Below, piece after piece: positions 1 through 6,150 of a stretch of 8,899 nt of DNA. The notes under the pieces were generated by a model. It saw only the letters and a list, made by a program, of their open reading frames with translations, did no database searches and was not told the DNA's origin. Position numbers and translations under genes: made by a program. Positions within the stretch are counted from its first letter, which is position 1, and the number at the start of each line of letters is the position of its first letter. Source of the stretch: an uncultured Collinsella sp. (lineage in GTDB: Bacteria > Actinomycetota > Coriobacteriia > Coriobacteriales > Coriobacteriaceae); the NCBI GenBank assembly GCA_900542235.1, contig UQNB01000081.1:1-8899 (forward strand), read 5' to 3'.

Positions 1-154
1 CTTTCCTTTGCGTGCGGAACTCGCGACAAACTTAACCGCCCCGCCCGGCGGGCGAGCTGCGGAAAATCGGTCGGTCCAGAGCAATATCGTGCAAACGGAA
101 TTCAGGCTGATGAACCGTTCGCGACAAAGACTCGATAGGTAGCCCCCTCTATGA
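1..154. other. Left-edge region without a supported gene
   Basis: I see no convincing gene here. Two plus-strand frames are open from the window edge to stops at 136-138 (frame 1) and 140-142 (frame 2), so the C-terminal end of a gene to the left cannot be excluded, but neither short tail resembles a family I know. Other visible structure is a small GC hairpin (CGCCC at 42-46 with GGGCG at 50-54) and a 10-bp direct repeat TCGCGACAAA at 21-30 and 119-128. None of these can be assigned a function from the sequence alone. Confidence 0.4.
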
Positions 155-239
155 CCTTTTATAAGTTGCGGTGAAATAGGGACTAAATTTGGGGTTGAAT
201 CGTTTAAACAGCCCCTATTTCACCGCAACTTATGGGAGG
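155..239. repeat. Long intergenic inverted repeat, 21-27 bp arms
   Basis: Bases 161-181 are perfectly complementary to 213-233 (21 bp), separated by a 31-nt loop. Continuing outward on the plus strand, T158-T160 face G234-G236 as three G-U wobbles, then C155-C156 and T157 pair normally with 237-239, giving a 27-bp stem if the plus strand is transcribed. The minus-strand copy would have A-C mismatches at those three positions. After a short mismatch, CTAT (149-152) can also pair with ATAG (241-244). The loop contains the 8-bp palindrome GTTTAAAC (202-209). It lies just beyond the PTS terminator. It could be a dispersed palindromic repeat or MITE-like element, or an RNA structure; I cannot tell which without genome-wide comparison. 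Confidence 0.85.
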
Positions 240-240
240 G

Positions 241-281
241 ATAGAAAAAGGCGAAGGCCCTGGAGAGGGACTCCGCCTTTT
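241..281 (-). terminator. Intrinsic terminator of the PTS permease gene
   Basis: AAAAGGCG (246-253) pairs with CGCCTTTT (274-281). Inside it a further helix, CCCT (258-261) with AGGG (266-269), closes a GGAG loop. Read on the minus strand, the stem ends in CGCC followed by a T-rich stretch (TTTTTCTAT). It begins about 35 nt past the TAA stop of the PTS gene, the expected place for a rho-independent terminator. The plus-strand T-tract is weaker. Confidence 0.8.
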
Positions 282-315
282 ATACAGGGGGCGATGGTAT
301 TCGCGTACCGTGGGA

Positions 316-2319
316 TTAGACCAGGCGGGCGTTGATCGTCTTGGCGATCTCGGCGGCGTCGGTGGAACCCTTGACAGTGGCACGGAAGTCCTCGTCCATG
401 AGCGCCTCGGCGACCTTGGACAGGATCTTGAGGTGCGTGGTGCCAGCCTGAGCGCCCGGGATGAGCAGGGCGATGGCCACGTTGACGGGAGCGCCGTCCA
501 TGGTGTCCCAACCGGTCACGCCGGACTCGTCCTTGACGACGATGACAGCGGCCTCGGTAATGGCGTCAGATTTGGCATGCGGGATGGCAAAGCCCTCCAT
601 CATGCCCGTGGTGCCCTCGGCCTCGCGGGCCAGGAAGGCGTTCATCACGGCGTCGGCGTCGCCGGCGATACCGGCCTTGACGGCCTGGTTGGAGACAAAG
701 CTCAGGGCCTCGTCACGAGAAGCGAAGTCCTCGGCGACAAAGACGTTCTCGACCTTCACGAAGTCGGCAGCCTCGGCCTTAGGGGACTCGACAGCAGCGG
801 CCTTGGGGGCCTCAACCGGCTTGGCTGCAGGAGCGGCCTTCTGGTTCTTCTCGAAGTCATACTTCTTGAAGGCGACGAACAGGATGCCACCAACCACAGC
901 GCCGATGAGAATCGCGAGGACCCACAGCGGACCGTTCTCGACAACGGGCAGGACCAGGAAGCCACCGTGGGGCGCTGGATCGTGGACGTTGAACATAATG
1001 GTCAGGATCGAAGCGATGGAGGAACCGAGCATCATGATGGGCATGACGGGCCAGATGTTCTTGGTCATAAACGGAATGGCGCCCTCGGTGATGTGGGTGC
1101 AACCAAGGATGAGGTTGACGACACCGGCGTCATGGTCCTCCTGGCTGAAGTACTTCTTGCCGACGATGACGGCGAAGGTGGTGATCAGCGGCGGAACGAT
1201 GCAGGCGGCAGAGACGGCAGCCATGAAGTTGGTGCCGAAGTTGTAGGTCTCGGTGCCGACACCGGCGGCCAGGGCCTCGGTGAGCATGGCGGTACCGGTG
1301 ACGTAAGCAGCCTTGTTGACCGGGCCGCCCATGTCAAAGGCGCACATGCAGCCGATGGCAAGACCCAGGACAACGGCGCCAGAGGCAGACAGGCCCTTGA
1401 GGAAGTCCATCATGGCGGTGTTGATGGCAGCCATGGGGCCGGAAATGCCGAGCATGACCAGACCGACGATGGCGGTCGAGAACAGCGGGTACAAAAAGAT
1501 TGCCTTAAGGCCGTCCAGGTTCTTGGGCAGACCGGCAAAGACCTTCTCGAGCAGCAGGATGACATAGCCAGCGAGGAAGCCGCCGACGATGCCGCCCAGG
1601 AAACCGAAGCCCACGCCGGCGCCACCGGCGTCAATCATACCGGTCTCGGCGTTAACGGGCAGGCCCTGGATGGCAATCATACCGGCGACGAAGCCGGGGA
1701 CGAGCGCCGGGCGCTTGCCGATGGACTCGGCGATGTAGGCGGAAAGCACCGGAACCATGAGGTTCATGGCGATGCCGCCGATAATCTTGAGCATAGCGGC
1801 AAAGCTGTTGTAGTCGGCAGCAGTCGAATCGAAGGATGTGATGCCCCACAGGAACGAAACGGCCGTCAGAACACCACCGGCGACGACGAAGACCAGCATG
1901 TGGCTGACGCCATTCATGAGGTGCTTGTAGATGACGTGGCCGATGGACTCTTTCTCCTCGACCTCGTCCTCGACATCGGCGGCAGCGGCAACCGTGTCGT
2001 CGCCCTTGGCGGCGAGCGCACGGTCGATCAACTTTCCGGCGGCCTCGACGGACAGGGCCTTGGAAACGCCGACGGAAACCATGGGCTTACCGGCAAAACG
2101 CTCAGCCTGGACATCCTTATCGGCTGCGACGACGACGGCCTTGGCACCAGCGATCTCGCTCTTGGTGAGCTCGTTCTCGACACCGACCTGGCCATGGGTC
2201 TCGACCTTAATGGTCAGACCGCGCTCGGCAGCTGCCTTCTCCAGCGCCTCCTTCGCCATGAAGGTGTGCGCGATACCGGTCGGGCAACCGGTGGCGGCGA
2301 TGATGTCAAACTTAGCCAT
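316..2319 (-). CDS. fruA: PTS fructose-type transporter, fused IIB-IIC-IIA
   Basis: This is a 667-residue membrane permease of the fructose PTS family, which imports and phosphorylates a hexose (probably fructose to fructose 1-phosphate) using phosphate relayed from HPr. Domain IIB is residues 1-105, with the phosphorylated cysteine Cys12 in ATGCPTGIAHT. An acidic linker (106-124) follows. The multi-pass IIC channel (about 125-487) has YKHLMNGVSHML near 131-142, GGPVNKAA at 331-338 and ITEGAIPF at 410-417. An Ala/Pro/Lys-rich linker (490-518) leads to IIA, whose phosphorylated His581 lies in GFAIPHAKSD. I chose the ATG at 2319 because AGGAGG (2330-2325) sits 5 nt upstream and IIB begins there; the open frame extends 16 codons further without support. 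No fruK, HPr or enzyme I gene is present. Mannose-type or mannosylglycerate substrates remain possible. Regulation by the divergent RpiR protein is inferred. Confidence 0.93.
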   Translation of the reverse strand: MAKFDIIAATGCPTGIAHTFMAKEALEKAAAERGLTIKVETHGQVGVENELTKSEIAGAKAVVVAADKDVQAERFAGKPMVSVGVSKALSVEAAGKLIDRALAAKGDDTVAAAADVEDEVEEKESIGHVIYKHLMNGVSHMLVFVVAGGVLTAVSFLWGITSFDSTAADYNSFAAMLKIIGGIAMNLMVPVLSAYIAESIGKRPALVPGFVAGMIAIQGLPVNAETGMIDAGGAGVGFGFLGGIVGGFLAGYVILLLEKVFAGLPKNLDGLKAIFLYPLFSTAIVGLVMLGISGPMAAINTAMMDFLKGLSASGAVVLGLAIGCMCAFDMGGPVNKAAYVTGTAMLTEALAAGVGTETYNFGTNFMAAVSAACIVPPLITTFAVIVGKKYFSQEDHDAGVVNLILGCTHITEGAIPFMTKNIWPVMPIMMLGSSIASILTIMFNVHDPAPHGGFLVLPVVENGPLWVLAILIGAVVGGILFVAFKKYDFEKNQKAAPAAKPVEAPKAAAVESPKAEAADFVKVENVFVAEDFASRDEALSFVSNQAVKAGIAGDADAVMNAFLAREAEGTTGMMEGFAIPHAKSDAITEAAVIVVKDESGVTGWDTMDGAPVNVAIALLIPGAQAGTTHLKILSKVAEALMDEDFRATVKGSTDAAEIAKTINARLV

Positions 2320-2341
2320 GTGTCCCTCCTTTTTAAGTTTT

Positions 2342-2380
2342 GCGCCCGCAGGCGCTCCCCTACACACGCGTCCTTACGCG
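2342..2380 (-). promoter_or_regulatory. Two hairpins in the PTS leader
   Basis: In the predicted 5' untranslated RNA of the PTS gene, GCGCC/GGCGC (2342-2346 with 2351-2355, 4-nt loop) and CGCGT/ACGCG (2367-2371 with 2376-2380, 4-nt loop) form two short GC-rich stems. The first ends 11 nt before the Shine-Dalgarno sequence. They could affect mRNA stability or translation, or they could be chance in GC-rich DNA. No U-tract follows them, so they are not intrinsic terminators. Confidence 0.4.
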
Positions 2381-2412
2381 CTTTTCCACAACTGAAAGAT
2401 ACCAACCCAGCG

Positions 2413-2487
2413 CTTTCGCGGAAAGGAAAATGTCCCAATTCTCCGGTGAAAGGTTCTTTCATAACCGTAAACGGTAGGTGAAAGTTT
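2413..2487. promoter_or_regulatory. Operator-like GAAAG repeats and dyads
   Basis: Several related motifs cluster in the divergent region. They are the dyad CTTTC-GCG-GAAAG (2413-2425), the opposite-sense dyad GAAAG-GTT-CTTTC (2448-2460), and the near-identical direct repeats GGTGAAAGGTT (2445-2455) and GGTGAAAGTTT (2477-2487), whose starts are 32 bp apart, about three helical turns. CCGT-AA-ACGG (2465-2474) lies between the direct repeats. The second repeat overlaps the proposed -10 box of the PTS promoter. RpiR-family regulators commonly bind near their own divergent promoters and several recognise TGAAA/TTTCA-type sites, so these are plausible binding sites for the adjacent regulator. The assignment is an inference. 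Confidence 0.5.
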
Positions 2488-2510
2488 ACCATCAACACTT
2501 GAAACAGCAA
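2483..2510 (-). promoter_or_regulatory. Candidate PTS gene promoter
   Basis: On the minus strand TTGCTG (2510-2505) and TAAACT (2488-2483) are separated by 16 bp and resemble sigma-70-type -35 and -10 boxes. Transcription would start near 2476 and give a leader of roughly 155 nt before the ATG at 2319. The -10 box lies within a GGTGAAAGTTT repeat, so a repressor bound there would block initiation. Confidence 0.45.
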
Positions 2511-2515
2511 GGTGT

Positions 2516-2544
2516 ATCTTGTAATTGAAAAATGCCCGTATACT
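2516..2544 (+). promoter_or_regulatory. Candidate rpiR-type regulator promoter
   Basis: TATACT (2539-2544) is a good -10 box, about 48 bp ahead of the regulator start codon. The hexamer at the best spacing, ATCTTG (2516-2521, 17-bp spacer), is a poor -35 match, so the promoter may depend on an activator or be weak. It lies back to back with the proposed PTS promoter, and the two -35 regions are separated by only a few bases. Confidence 0.4.
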
Positions 2545-2592
2545 ATGGCTTTGAAGAACAAGTCCGATTTTCATGCCAACCAGGAGCCATCC

Positions 2593-3450
2593 ATGACTGA
2601 TAGCAGCAAGAGCGCGCTCTCCCTTATTAGCACTCATCAGGGATATAGTGGATCCGAGCAGCGCATTGTCGACTATATATTGGAGCACCAGTCCGAGGCG
2701 CCGCGCCTGACGGCCGCCCAGCTCTCACGAGCCGCTGCCACGTCCGAGGCGACGGTTTCGCGCTTTTGCCGCAAGCTGGGCTTTGGCAGCTTCCGCAGCT
2801 TTCAATTTTCGTTGGCGCGCGACTTGGAGAGCCAGCGCAACGAGGGCCTGACCGACGAGGTCTCTCTCGACAACATGGAGCAGAGCCTTAAAAATATCTT
2901 GGCTGCCAAGGTCAGCGAGCTTAACGCGACCATCGACGGGATTGACCACGATACGCTAACGGCCGTTGTGCACGCGTTAAAGAATGCGGGCGTTATTGAG
3001 TTTGCGGCCGTAGGCAACACCAATGCCGTCGCGCTCGACGCGACGTTTAAGTTTTCGCAGCTGGGCCTTCGCTGCATGGCAAGCACCATCAGCGAGACGT
3101 CAATCGGCTTTGCGCTCACGTTGCGCCCCGGCGACGTTATCGTGTTGATCTCGAACTCTGGCAAGTCGCGCCGTCTGAATCGTATGGCAAAAGCAGCTCG
3201 CGACTGCGGTGCTACCGTAGTCGTCATCAGCAGCGACAGCAAGTCTCCACTTGCGCGCCTAGCCGACTACACCTTTAATACCGTCAATCACGAGGCGCTG
3301 CTGACAACGGGAGACTTCGCGTTCTCCAAGATGAGCGCCACGATGATCATCGAGGTTATCTACAACTTCCTGCTGCCCGAAATCGAAGACGCCCGAGAGC
3401 ACATCAGCTACTACGAGGAGCTCATCCAACCGGATAAGGTCGTGGAGTAG
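2593..3450 (+). CDS. RpiR/MurR-family transcriptional regulator (HTH + SIS)
   Basis: This 285-residue cytoplasmic DNA-binding regulator belongs to the RpiR family, whose members sense sugar phosphates. The N-terminal helix-turn-helix domain spans about residues 1-77, with the recognition region ATSEATVSRFCRKLGF at 49-64. The C-terminal SIS domain (about 130-262) binds phosphosugars and shows GVIEFAAVGNTN (133-144) and RPGDVIVLISNSGKS (178-192), the usual serine-rich binding loop. Length is normal for the family. I chose the ATG at 2593 because AGGAG (2582-2586) precedes it by 6 nt and the family's N-terminus begins here; an upstream in-frame ATG at 2512 would add 27 unconserved residues and overlap the proposed promoter. 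It is divergent from the PTS permease gene, so it probably controls that gene in response to an imported sugar phosphate. Whether it represses or activates, and its ligand, cannot be read from the sequence. Confidence 0.92.
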   Translation: MTDSSKSALSLISTHQGYSGSEQRIVDYILEHQSEAPRLTAAQLSRAAATSEATVSRFCRKLGFGSFRSFQFSLARDLESQRNEGLTDEVSLDNMEQSLKNILAAKVSELNATIDGIDHDTLTAVVHALKNAGVIEFAAVGNTNAVALDATFKFSQLGLRCMASTISETSIGFALTLRPGDVIVLISNSGKSRRLNRMAKAARDCGATVVVISSDSKSPLARLADYTFNTVNHEALLTTGDFAFSKMSATMIIEVIYNFLLPEIEDAREHISYYEELIQPDKVVE

Positions 3451-3481
3451 ACAATTTGGGGAGCCAACAAACGCCGCTCGG

Positions 3482-3637
3482 CACGAAACCGGCCCATCTA
3501 CTACGTTTTATCCGTATGGCCCAACCACATACCGAAAATAGAAAAAACCGCAGGCATTCTACCTGCGGTTTTCTTTTTGCAATTCTTGGCGTGCTTGCCG
3601 ATAGCCTATCAAACGTAGTAGATGGGCCGGTTTCGTG
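3482..3637. repeat. 156-bp palindromic element, perfect 27-bp arms
   Basis: Bases 3482-3508 are an exact reverse complement of 3611-3637. Outside the arms, GCCGC (3473-3477) can pair with GCGGC (3638-3642) across a 4-nt bulge. Inside, the flanks of the central hairpin are weakly complementary to each other, and the centre (3544-3572) is a separate strong hairpin whose axis lies within 2 bp of the axis of the outer arms. The element lies almost symmetrically between two convergent genes, starting 32 nt after one stop codon and ending 34 nt before the other. It has no coding capacity for a transposase. It resembles a non-autonomous palindromic repeat or a compound bidirectional terminator; which of these it is remains open. 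Confidence 0.9.
3544..3580. terminator. Bidirectional intrinsic terminator
   Basis: AAAACCGCAGG (3544-3554) and CCTGCGGTTTT (3562-3572) form a perfect 11-bp stem with a 7-nt loop. On the plus strand it runs into TTTTCTTTTTG; on the minus strand it runs into TTTTTTCTATTTT. It can therefore end transcripts of both the regulator (stop at 3450) and recN (stop at 3672), each about 95-100 nt away. It forms the core of the larger inverted-repeat element. Confidence 0.88.
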
Positions 3638-3671
3638 GCGGCAGGGTCGGACATGCATGTGGCGGCTCGGC

Positions 3672-5300
3672 CTAAGCGCGCGCTTCTTCCAGCATCTGCC
3701 TGGCGTGCGCCAGGCTTGCCTCGGACTGATCGCCGCTCAGCATGCGAGCGATCTCTGCGGTACGGGCATCGCCGGTCACCTCGTCCAGGTGCGTCTGGGG
3801 AACATCGCCGGGCTCTTTACTGACCACGTAATGTTTGTCAGCCATGACGGCGACCTGTGCCAGGTGCGTTACGACGATGACCTGATGCGTGGCGGCAAGA
3901 TCGGCCAGCACACCAGCAAGAGCACGAGCCGTAGAGCCGCCGACGCCGGCATCGACCTCGTCAAATACCAGCGTGTCGACGCCGTCCGCATTGCCGAGGA
4001 CGACCTTGCTCGCCAGCATAACGCGGCTGAGCTCGCCGCCCGAGGCGATGCGGTGCAGAGGGCGCGGTGTGAGGCCGGCGCCACTGCGATACAGAAGCTC
4101 GTAGCTCGAAGGGCCCGCCGGCGTCCACTCGGCACGCGGAAGATCACGCGACTCCCAGACGAGTTCGGCGCTGCCCATTTCCAGGCGCGCCATCTGGCGG
4201 CCGACCTCGTGACAGAAGCGCGGGGCGGCCGTATTGCGAGCGCGCTTAAGCGCCTTGGCAGCGGCAAACAACTCGCGCTCGGCGATCCCAAGTGCCTCAC
4301 GCGCCTTTTTGATCTGTTCATCGCCATCATCGACCAGGGACAGCAGCTCTTGCGAGCGATTGCGCATGGCAAACACGTCGTCCATGGTGGGACCCCACTG
4401 ACGCAGCAGGCCCTTGAGGTCAGAATACCGCTCGCGCATGCGAGCGAGCTCGCGAGGGTCAAACGCAACGCCATCGCGATAAGCACGCAGCTCGTTGGCG
4501 CAATCCTCAAGCGAAATACAGGCATCCGAAAGGGCATCGGCGATGTCGCCCAGCTTGCGATCGACAGTTGCCATGCGCGACAGCTCTGCCACGGCGCCAT
4601 TCACGGCATCGAGCGCTCCCCCTTCGGCAGCAAGTGATGCATGGGCTTCGTTAGCCGTGGCCACCAGCACCTCGGCATGCTCCGAGCGCGGCAGCAGCTC
4701 CTCGAGCTCCTCATACTCACCCGGCTTGGGGTCGATCTCGGCGATGCGCTCCAGGGCGAAGCGCGCCTCCTCGACGCGACTCCCCTGCGCACGCGACGCC
4801 TCCTCTACGCGACGGACCTCCTTGGCAGCCGCACGCGACGCCCTAAAGCAGGCACGGTACTTTTCCAGCGCCTCGAGCGCAGAGCGACCAGCCCAGGCAT
4901 CGACCATGGCAACATGATGCGCCGGATCGAGCAGGCGCTGATGCTCGTGCTGGCCGCACAGATCCATCATCACGCCGACGCGCTCGGAAAGCTCGCGCAC
5001 GCTGGCGATGCGGCCGTCAATCTTGACGCGGCTGCGGCCCTCGGCAGAAAGGCTGCGCTGCACGGTGAAGCCCTCCGTGTCGTGCGGGCCATCGAACAAG
5101 CGCGCCTCGACGCTCGCAAGCGCCTCGCCCTCGCGCACGGTCGAAGAATCCGCGCGCTCGCCCAAAATGAGCTTAAGCGCCGAGAGCAGTGCTGTCTTGC
5201 CGGCGCCGGTCTCGCCGGTCAGGACAGTTAGGCCCGCGCTGGGCACCAGCGTCGCCTCGCGAATGAGCGCAATGTTTGAAACCTGCAGCTCATCGATCAT
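3672..5300 (-). CDS. recN: DNA repair ATPase RecN
   Basis: RecN is an SMC-like cytoplasmic ATPase that acts early in double-strand break repair, bringing DNA ends together for RecA-dependent recombination. The 542-residue product has an N-terminal head half with Walker A GETGAGKT (29-36) and the Q-loop region GQHEHQ (116-121). A long charged, Ala/Glu/Arg-rich middle fits the coiled-coil arm. The C-terminal head half has the ABC signature SGGELSRV (420-427), Walker B TLVFDEVD with D447 and E448, and the H-loop histidine H479. Length is slightly short but within family range. The start ATG (5300-5298) has GGAG about 8 nt upstream and overlaps the end of nadK by 11 nt, so translation is probably coupled. 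It is the last gene of the operon. The nadK-recN neighbourhood matches that of mycobacteria. Confidence 0.95.
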   Translation of the reverse strand: MIDELQVSNIALIREATLVPSAGLTVLTGETGAGKTALLSALKLILGERADSSTVREGEALASVEARLFDGPHDTEGFTVQRSLSAEGRSRVKIDGRIASVRELSERVGVMMDLCGQHEHQRLLDPAHHVAMVDAWAGRSALEALEKYRACFRASRAAAKEVRRVEEASRAQGSRVEEARFALERIAEIDPKPGEYEELEELLPRSEHAEVLVATANEAHASLAAEGGALDAVNGAVAELSRMATVDRKLGDIADALSDACISLEDCANELRAYRDGVAFDPRELARMRERYSDLKGLLRQWGPTMDDVFAMRNRSQELLSLVDDGDEQIKKAREALGIAERELFAAAKALKRARNTAAPRFCHEVGRQMARLEMGSAELVWESRDLPRAEWTPAGPSSYELLYRSGAGLTPRPLHRIASGGELSRVMLASKVVLGNADGVDTLVFDEVDAGVGGSTARALAGVLADLAATHQVIVVTHLAQVAVMADKHYVVSKEPGDVPQTHLDEVTGDARTAEIARMLSGDQSEASLAHARQMLEEARA

Positions 5301-6150
5301 GGCGAACTCCGTAGAATACGCGGCTTACCGAGTTGTAGAAGCTCTCAGGGCCATAGTCGAGCAGCAGCACATCGCCGGGACCGCGGCGTACGGCCACGCT
5401 CTCGACGGTGCCATCGCAGGTAATAAACTGCCCGTCGATGGCAATAGCCGGCACACTCGGGCGATCATCGGACATAAAGATCTCGACGACATCGCTCGGC
5501 GAGGTCAAAAAGGCACGGGCCTGAATAGTATGCGGCGCGATAGGCACGCAAACCATGCCCGTGTAATCCGGGCTCACGATAGGACCGCCGGCACTGAGGG
5601 CATAGCCCGTGGAGCCGGTTGCCGTGGACACGACCACACCATCGCCGCGCAAGCGATCGATATGGTGGCCCGACACGGTGATGTCGAACTCGACCATATC
5701 GGACAAGGGCCCACGTGTGAGCGCCATGTCGTTGAGGGCGAACGAACGCACGACGTCCTTCGTGCCGTCCTCACGCACGGAAACGATGTCTGCGGCGATC
5801 GTAGCGCGACGGCTCACGTGGAGCTCACCGGACAGGGCATCGCTCACAACCTGCAAAATGTCGCGTTCCTCGGGACTGGCCGCCGTCAAAAATCCCAGGT
5901 GACCATAGGAAAGACCCAGAATAGGAATCTCTCGATAGTTGAGGATGCGGGCGGCGCGCAGCAGCGTGCCGTCGCCGCCGAGCGTGATGACAAGGTCGGC
6001 ACCATCCACGTCGGGCGTACTCTGGATCTTGGAGCGCTGGTCGGCAGCCCAAGCGACCTCGTAGCCTTGGCGCGTCAGCCAGAGCTCGAGCATCAGGCCG
6101 CTCTCGACCGCCTCTTGCTTGTAGTAATTGGGAACCAGAAAGACCTTCAT
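5290..6150 (-). CDS. nadK: NAD kinase
   Basis: The product phosphorylates NAD to NADP with ATP or polyphosphate and is the cell's source of NADP. The 286-residue protein has the family's GGDGT motif (58-62) with catalytic Asp60, the segment SYGHLGFLT (81-89), the NE-type motif here written NDMALTRG (140-147), and the strongly conserved DGVVVSTATGSTGY (170-183) followed by LSAGGPIV, which shape the nucleotide site. Glu to Asp in the NE motif is conservative. The start ATG (6150-6148) overlaps the tlyA stop in ATGA, indicating translational coupling; no strong Shine-Dalgarno sequence is visible. Its 3' end overlaps recN by 11 nt. The order tlyA-nadK-recN is known from Mycobacterium tuberculosis (tlyA-ppnK-recN). 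Confidence 0.95.
   Translation of the reverse strand: MKVFLVPNYYKQEAVESGLMLELWLTRQGYEVAWAADQRSKIQSTPDVDGADLVITLGGDGTLLRAARILNYREIPILGLSYGHLGFLTAASPEERDILQVVSDALSGELHVSRRATIAADIVSVREDGTKDVVRSFALNDMALTRGPLSDMVEFDITVSGHHIDRLRGDGVVVSTATGSTGYALSAGGPIVSPDYTGMVCVPIAPHTIQARAFLTSPSDVVEIFMSDDRPSVPAIAIDGQFITCDGTVESVAVRRGPGDVLLLDYGPESFYNSVSRVFYGVRHDR

Noticed and set aside
21..128. Direct repeat TCGCGACAAA at 21-30 and 119-128 as an iteron or attachment site
   Set aside because: There are only two 10-bp copies, with no associated integrase, replication gene or further copies.
155..239. Riboswitch or transposon end
   Set aside because: The hairpin lacks the multi-helix junction of known riboswitches, no downstream plus-strand gene exists for it to control, and no transposase or clear target-site duplication flanks it.
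2320..2367. N-terminal extension of the PTS permease to an upstream start
   Set aside because: It would place the strong AGGAGG site inside the coding region and add 16 residues not seen in IIB domains.
232..2481. A 749-codon plus-strand open frame antisense to the PTS permease gene
   Set aside because: The minus-strand frame encodes a complete, motif-perfect PTS permease. The antisense translation is rich in Gly, Asp and His with no recognisable domain, as expected from GC-rich third positions, and it runs on into the regulator promoter region.
2512..2592. N-terminal extension of the RpiR-type regulator
   Set aside because: The added 27 residues overlap the TATACT box and lack conservation; the ATG at 2593 has a good Shine-Dalgarno site.
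3651..3660. The 10-bp perfect palindrome ACATGCATGT near the recN stop
   Set aside because: It is short, isolated, and not repeated elsewhere in the window; chance is a sufficient explanation.
3456..4637. A 393-codon plus-strand open frame opposite recN
   Set aside because: It starts inside the palindromic terminator element, has no ribosome-binding site and no recognisable fold, and mirrors the recN codons.
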